A DNA stretch of 64,000 nucleotides from Clavelina lepadiformis (lineage: Eukaryota; Chordata; Ascidiacea; Aplousobranchia; Clavelinidae): NCBI RefSeq assembly GCF_947623445.1, contig NC_135243.1:16308501-16372500 (forward strand), read 5' to 3'. Positions 58,383-64,000 of the stretch are shown here, piece by piece. How positions within the stretch are numbered: position 1 is the stretch's first letter; each line of letters begins with the position of its first letter. The notes beneath the pieces are model-generated. The model was not told where the DNA came from. It searched no databases and worked only from the letters and a program-made list of their open reading frames with translations. A program made the position numbers and the translations under genes.

Positions 58383-58670
58383 CAGTTGTTCTCAAATTTT
58401 CAAGGTTCGTGGGCCCCTTACAGTGACCCCTGAAATTCGTGGTCCCCTGCTCCACAATAAAAAATGTAGATTGTTGATTGCAAAGCACTTTTTACTTCAC
58501 TACTGCGTTTGCAGTAGCCTTCGCGCCGCTAATTATGCACAGCAATCACAAGCACAAAAACGTGAGAAACTTGCCTCGTCTTCCCCTATTACCACACTGT
58601 AGCTCACTAGTGAAGCATCTGTTCGTGGTTCCCGGTAAACGCCCCCTTGGCCCCTGGTTGAGAAAACCTG
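58383..58670. mobile_element. 288-bp hAT-like MITE
   Basis: The left end is CAGTTGTTCTCAAATTTTC. The right end, read inward, is CAGGTTTTCTCAACCAGGGG. Flanking 8-mers GCTTAGAA and GCTTATAA match at 7 of 8. GGGCCCC and GTGGTCCCC at left, and GCCCCCTTGGCCCC at right, form the subterminal GC-rich parts. Confidence 0.82.
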
Positions 58671-60131
58671 GCTTATAATGTGATATAAAACGTAAAGGTG
58701 TTGTTGCGGAGATGGTCCTGGTAGGCACGGTTTGTCGTGTCAATTGGCGTAGGCTGTATACCATAGAAACGACGTCAAATGCTTATATGATTTTGTTGCG
58801 CAAGATTTAGACCTTGCGTTACAAGCATATCTTGATGCGTTCTTTTCTCTAAAGTCTAAACCATAAATAGTGACGTAATGCCACTAAGCATTGACCATCT
58901 TTGCAGTGTTTCTTGCAGAGATGTTGCATCATTCCCTTGCTGCGTTATGACGTTCTGCACAGCAATGAGCATAGTATCCATATAAATAAACCTTTATCAA
59001 ATTATAGATAGCTTGCCAGTGTAACCATTATACAGGCTAACAGCGTAAGTGCTGGCACAAGATTTCGCAACTAGTTCACAAGACCAAGTATTACACAATC
59101 ACTTCCTGTGTCATTTTAACATAGGGTAGGTAATTGTACATTTGCTTGTGAGTCGTTCACCTGTACACTTTCAACCCTGTGTAGACCTTTGAGGAGACAG
59201 AAAAAGAGACGGTGGTCTAACAGATCGTAGACAAATGTCTAACAGACACTGCGTAGCCTACGTCTGGTGGACATTATATCTGCCGGTTTTGCATAGCATC
59301 ATGGACCTAGTTTGCTTAAAAAGTTTGGACGGGACAAATTTGGTGTAATATTCATTGGCATTTACAGAATACAATTCTAATTGTGATAAACTATGACATT
59401 TATTCAAAAGTTAAGAATCTGCTCCCCTACCACCACCCCCACCTCCAACTTCTCTTGCGAAGAGGATGCGTCACCGATGACGTAGATAATAGACTCCGTC
59501 GATTCTGGCTGTCTGCATTAGACAATAGCCAGTATGATGACACACAGAAAATGCTTGTCACTGAAGACATGCTTGCAAGGAATTGTTGATGCGCACAGTA
59601 ATATTTAAAATAAAACCTGACCAAAAAAAACACCGTTCCAAGGATTTGGTTTCTGTGGTTAAATCTCACAGTCGCAACCGAGTTATTAGGCCTAAACTCG
59701 AGTCGCAAGTCAAGTTAAGTCATTTACCATATAAGACTCAAGTCGAGTCGTTTGGAAAAAGTTACTCGAGTCATTTAGCAAATAATTAGACTCGAGTCAA
59801 GTCAATTGATGTCTGAAGCCAAGCAACACAAAAACATCGTTTCTGCTAACAAGAAATGTTGAAAATTTGCTTCTTTTTGCGGCCCCGAGGCCCGAACGCG
59901 TTCGTAGAGAAACAAACTTCTTTTCAGGTTGCATCCGAATGGTTTGGACGAAAGAATGAAAAATTCGCTTAACCTAATACAGAAATCTAACGAACAAAGA
60001 CCTATTCGAGTCAACCGACTTGACGGAGTCAACTTGAGTAGTGTAGCGTTTCGCTTGCCGCTGCCACTTCAAGAAGGCACCATAAATGCAAAGTCTATGC
60101 AGCTTACAACTTCATACATTCGACCATTGGT
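58671..60131. other. Intergenic stretch with GACTCGAGTC units
   Basis: No gene is recognised. From about 59694 to 60024 there are repeated ACTCGAGTC, AAGTCAAG and GTTACTCGAGTCA units, the same vocabulary as the element at 12339-12812. The CATGGAAA/GATGGAAA-type ends were not found, so this is treated as a fragment or a diverged relative. The 68-codon frame at 59383-59589 has no clear family. Confidence 0.45.
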
Positions 60132-60578
60132 CAGGGGTGGGCAGTAGGAACTTTCAAAGTACAGTTGATAACGGCACCGGTACTGGGCAAAAGATGTATC
60201 GACTGGTCCGGTATTCGGTATTATTTCACAAAAGTAGTTCGGTATTTCGTATCGGTACTTTTTGTACAGCAAATCCTGTTGCAAGTGCAATTTTTGGCAA
60301 TATTATGACCCCGATAAAGGTTATTTTAGGTTAAAAAGTATGTCAACTTACTCTTTGGGACTTTATTAGACATTCGTAAACTAAAAAAGAACAAAAAGCG
60401 CTAAAATTGGCACTAGGTCTTAATTAAAATGAAGTTTTAAAAAAAGGAACCTCTCAAAACGTTGAACTTGCAGTAAATAATTATTTTAAAAGTATCGAGA
60501 CTTATATTTCTTGAAAAGAGTAATTCAAAAAGTAACGGTACCATTACTGAAAATGTCCCGCTTTACTGTCCACCTCTG
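60132..60578. mobile_element. 447-bp hAT-like MITE
   Basis: It begins CAGGGGTGGGCAGTA. Read inward from the right, the end is CAGAGGTGGACAGTA. Flanking 8-mers CCATTGGT (60124-60131) and CCATTAGT (60579-60586) match at 7 of 8. Subterminal CGGTACTGG / CCGGTATTCGG and AACGGTACC phrases occur. It is embedded in sequence with GACTCGAGTCA units (one lies at about 60641-60651), so it may have split an older element. Confidence 0.85.
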
Positions 60579-60586
60579 CCATTAGT

Positions 60587-61500
60587 ACATGGCGAGCCCA
60601 AACACTATACACTCTATTGTCATGTCTTTGCAAAAAGTGACTCGAGTCAATACAACTCTGCTAAAATTGCATAAACCAGATTAATTAGCATATTCATGTC
60701 AATTTACATTATAAGCGTGGTAGTATTCATTGAATTTTGAAACGCTTATTAGAGAAACGTCCATCCAAATTAATTTTTTGTAAACTATTTTTGTAGTAAC
60801 TTGTACGCAGAATGAGCGCTAGAGCCAATAAGACAGTAGAAAACTAATTTAATAGCTTAGTCTAATCAGACGTTTCAGTCGATACTACAACAAATTTTGC
60901 TATGGAGAAGCAACAACTATAGCCTACCTACAGCGTGATTTATACCTAAACAGTTTGAAAGAAAAACATCGTCTGTAGGAACTGGCGAACACTTTGATCT
61001 TGCAATCATCATCAGTGTGAATATACGTAGGCTACATCTTTCGATGACGTCTGCATACCGATAGGGCTCGCCTTCCACTTGACAATATCCAAAAAGTTAC
61101 GCACCAACACCACTTTGCGTTTGTGGTGCCTTCGTAAAGTGGCAGGAGGTTAAGCATCACAAATTCACGCTAAAGAATCTTCAACAAAATGAGGCTTCAC
61201 TTCGCGCATCCTTAAAAGCACTGAGGTTAGCATCTTGGTATTGACTACTAACTTATGTTAACGTATTTTTAAATCTGAAATATAAGAAAATAAGCACGAA
61301 GTAGGTAGTGTCTTGTTCACAAAGTTGGAATTTGCAAACTGGATCTGAATTTCGATCAAGAAGATGAGGTACATGTTGTGGTGCATAATGTATCCAGTAG
61401 AAAATTAACTGAAAACAAATTTAACTAACTAAACAAAGGCTTAAATTCATGATACATTCCCTACTGAATTTCAATTTACTAATGTGCAATCAAAATTTGA
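60587..61500. other. Stretch upstream of the gypsy remnant
   Basis: No coding sequence recognised. If the retrotransposon once had a left LTR and primer-binding site, they should lie here, but I could not identify a terminal repeat or a tRNA-complementary site by eye. Confidence 0.3.
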
Positions 61501-61559
61501 AGAACTTTCTCAACAGATGCAACTTCTACTTGTACAAATCCAAAATCTAATATGAGAGA

Positions 61560-62130
61560 CCAGCAAGAGAGCTTCCTGTCTGCGTTTAGCAATATGCGAC
61601 AAGTGAAACCTGTAGAAACAGACACAGCTGTTCCAGTGTTTGACGCATTCAACAAAACAAAAGAAAAATGGCACAACTAATTGCAGAGGTTCAAGCATCA
61701 CATAAACGTTTATAACGTCATGTCCGAAGACAAAAAGAAAGCTTGTTTGCTAGCATGGCTTGGTTCGGAAACCTACGCGCTTCTTGAAAATTTGTTTGGT
61801 AACGAACACGTTGCAGATAAGTCCTTTGCAGAATTAACTGGAAAACTATCCTTGCACTTCAATGATACCATCCACGTTCAAGCCGCAAGATTTGCATTTT
61901 ATAGCTGTCGTATGCAACCAGGACAGTCATACGCAGATTGTACAGCGACACTCCGCGGGATCGCCAGAGATTGCCGATTTGCCTGCAAAAGTGATCAATG
62001 CAATTATCTCAGCTACGTTGATGAACAAATTAGAGATATCATCATCCAACACACTCCTCACGCTGACCTACAACAACAATGTTTGCTGGATCTGAACACT
62101 TCCTTGCAAGAAAGCCGATGGCTACGTTAA
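61560..62130 (+). pseudogene. gag-like fragment of the gypsy remnant
   Basis: A capsid-like frame with RFKHHINVYNV, KKACLLAWLGSETY and the QPGQSYADCTATLR segment, the pattern of retrotransposon gag proteins. One in-frame TAA (61676-61678) interrupts the start. It ends at a stop at 62130, and the nucleocapsid knuckle lies 150 bp further on. Confidence 0.75.
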
Positions 62131-62279
62131 AACAATGCATATGGATGAGTTGTTGAAAGGTGAAGGACCTTGTGACCCTATCTCTGTTAATAGACTGTCT
62201 TAGACATACACAAACAGGAAAAAAGCCAAAAGAACCTTCGCCAACTTTTATGGGAAGGAAACGAGAAGAATGGTAATCT

Positions 62280-62385
62280 TGTCCAAATTGTCTCTCAAAG
62301 CAATCAAAAAAGGATTGTCCTTTCAAAGAGTATTGTTACAAATGTGGGAAGAAAGGGCATCTGAAAGCGGTATGTCGGTCGAAAG
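62280..62385 (+). pseudogene. Nucleocapsid zinc-knuckle fragment
   Basis: One frame reads CPNCLSKQSKKDCPF and then CYKCGKKGHLKAVC, a perfect CX2CX4HX4C zinc knuckle that binds RNA in gag or gag-pol proteins. It lies between the gag fragment and the reverse-transcriptase fragment, as expected for the element. Confidence 0.8.
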
Positions 62386-62745
62386 TAACCATGCATTCAT
62401 GCAAGCAAAGATTGCCTCGAAAGCATTTGTTCGACTAAATTGTCAGGTTTAAGCCGTAGACAACTGCGACCACAAGCTATACCAGCGCGTTTGGTTAAAG
62501 GTGCAAGGGTACGTCAGCTCTAGAAGATACTTTAGATCGTCTAGAAATTATTGTCACTTCGTACCCAACACGTTCCGACTAAGCCTTGTCAGAGAAAGTC
62601 AACGAAATGGAACACTCACAAGATGGTCGGAGTGAGTAACAACGTCGAACGTATCCGGAATGTTTTCAGCTCAAAACAGGGGAAATGCTCACAAGTGAAG
62701 GTCGACACCTTCACTTGTGAGCATTTCACATTTCATCGATTCACT

Positions 62746-63458
62746 TAAAGCCAGGTGCCAACCCCGCTTATTTTAAGCCCAGGCCCATCCAATTTGCAAT
62801 GAAGGAGGAGGTCAAAAAGGAACTGGACTGGTTAGTTAAAAATGGCGTTTTACAATGTGTAGCTTACAGTGATTGTAGTTGTTGTCTCCAAGCCAAGTTG
62901 AACCATTAGGATCTGTGTTAACGTCAAAATACTTAATCGAAGTTGATCAATACCCTTTAACGACATTGGACACGTTATTGGAGTCTTTACGCGGTGAAAA
63001 ATGTTATAACAAAATCGATTTAGCGGACGCCTATCTGCAGTTGGCACTCGATGACGACGCAAGAAAGTTATGCGTAATTAACACAGCTTTTGGTCGTTAG
63101 CGTTATAACCGCATGTAATTTGGCGTAGCATCCAGCCCAGCACAGTTTCAACGCTGCAGACACTATGACTACGGGACTAACTGGACTAGCGGCATATCTT
63201 GATGACTTGATTGTGACAGAAGAGACAGCTGCAGAACATTGGGAAGATTTGGAAAAACCTATGCACCGTTTAGGCGAGTATGGCTTCTGTATTAAATTGG
63301 CTAAATGCGAATTTTTTAAAGATTCTGTCGAAAACCTCTGGCATATCATCGACAAGGATAGGAAACGACCTTCCAATACGTCAGTCGAAGCAATTCAACA
63401 ATTGCCCAAGCCCCAGAATCTTCAGGAGCTACAAGCACTTTTGGGAAAAATCATTTAA
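62746..63458 (+). pseudogene. Reverse-transcriptase fragment, frameshifted
   Basis: Conserved blocks appear in changing frames. These are the family entry block around 62750-62870 (KPRPIQFAMKEEVKKEL), a core block around 63000-63060 (NKIDLADAYLQL), and the active-site block around 63190-63215, which reads YLDD. Stops between them show decay. The YxDD aspartates are present but the gene is not continuous. Confidence 0.78.
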
Positions 63459-63559
63459 TACGATCGCTTCATCGAAAACTTACCTGACAAAGCAAACCCA
63501 GTCACGCCAAAGCAGTTTGAAGAATTCCGAAAGCAGCTAAATATCAGTCACATTACTTC

Positions 63560-63975
63560 ACCGGTTTTCCACCCAGCCTCAAACGGAGAGAGATTCGTAC
63601 AAACCGTTAAACAAGGCATGGAAAAAACTACAGAGGGGACGTGAAAGTACAAGAGGCATTCTGCAGTGTCTTCGCAAGTTACCGCATTTTGCCGCATCCA
63701 TATTTAGACCGGAAGACAAAGGGTGAGATTTTGCATGGGCGTTAACCCCGAAGTTTATTGTCAATATTTTCACCTGGAGCATTTACAAGTTTCAGAGCCC
63801 TCACACATCCAATGTTAAGACCTAGGTTGTACGGTCAATGCTCGTAATTATGCATTGGGGCCGAAATGGATTTCAGGAAAAATAACACGCAGATTGGGGT
63901 CAATGGTGTACCTAGTTCGAATGGACCGAGGAATTTGGCGACGACGCCAAAATCAACTCCAGCCACGCTTCACAT
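63560..63975 (+). pseudogene. Integrase C-terminal fragments
   Basis: HPASNGERFVQT near 63570-63605 is the end of the integrase catalytic core. A damaged stretch and a C-terminal module (NYALGPKWISGKI, WRRRQNQLQP) at about 63834-63968 follow. The join from reverse transcriptase to this point, within about 100 bp, shows an internal deletion of RNase H and the integrase N-terminus. Confidence 0.7.
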
Positions 63976-64000
63976 AGGTACTTGGAGAAGCGAATAACTT

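Larger units (their letters stand above)
61540..63975 (+). mobile_element. Broken Ty3/gypsy LTR retrotransposon, gag to integrase fragments
   Basis: The fragments lie in the order of a Ty3/gypsy element. They are a gag capsid region, a CCHC zinc knuckle, the reverse-transcriptase core in two or more frames, and integrase pieces. The last reach the C-terminal tail at about 63834-63968 (NYALGPKW, MVYLVRMDRG). RNase H, most of the integrase catalytic core and any identifiable protease are missing. LTRs were not identified; the right part may continue past the window. Stops and frameshifts occur throughout, so the copy is dead. The style of the conserved blocks resembles invertebrate gypsy elements of the K02A2.6-like type; it is not assigned more closely. 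Confidence 0.82.

Noticed and set aside
59383..59589. Frame with a faint resemblance to Pao-type retrotransposon protease regions
   Set aside because: Similarity was too vague and no other Pao parts lie nearby.

Overview
The window is nuclear DNA from a multicellular animal. It is AT-rich, and the genes are split by introns of about 100 bp to 3.8 kb with GT-AG (one GC-AG) boundaries. The intergenic and intronic space is full of DNA-transposon remains. The gene set is typical of bilaterians. An invertebrate deuterostome such as an ascidian is my guess, but nothing in the sequence fixes the species.

Host genes, left to right: the first coding exon of an NCKAP1-like WAVE-complex gene (minus strand, rest off the left edge); a ZNF341-like multi-C2H2 zinc-finger gene (plus, about 2.7-10.2 kb, divergent from NCKAP1); a MATCAP/KIAA0895-like tubulin tyrosine carboxypeptidase (plus, 14.1-18.0 kb); the axonemal dynein-regulatory-complex gene DRC3/LRRC48 (minus, 18.4-25.5 kb), tail to tail with MATCAP; RAB11 (plus, 34.0-42.0 kb); and EIF2S2, translation factor eIF2 beta (minus, 48.7-55.4 kb). 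Five of the six can be followed through in-phase splice junctions: MATCAP, DRC3, RAB11 and EIF2S2 completely (606, 524, 218 and 323 aa), and ZNF341 except for one junction.

Mobile DNA fills much of the rest. At least ten insertions have hAT-type ends (CAGGG-like termini) and flanking 8-bp duplications, five of them perfect. They include a 3.07-kb decayed ZBED5-like hAT copy (26.9-30.0 kb), a 1.6-kb hAT remnant in an EIF2S2 intron with a second element nested in it, and several 0.2-0.5 kb non-autonomous copies. There is also a pogo/Tigger remnant in an EIF2S2 intron, a tRNA-like SINE head, a 98%-similar 0.5-kb dispersed repeat pair, and a broken Ty3/gypsy retrotransposon at the right end (61.5-64 kb).

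The least explained object is a 3.45-kb unit (44.9-48.3 kb). It has 16-bp inverted ends ATCCCAGATAGCACGT and a multi-exon, frame-damaged gene for a DUF4806-like domain. I can find no recognisable transposase in it.

The host genes do not form an operon. The one suggestive neighbourhood is MATCAP next to DRC3, both acting on microtubules or the axoneme, with 3' ends that meet within about 400 bp.
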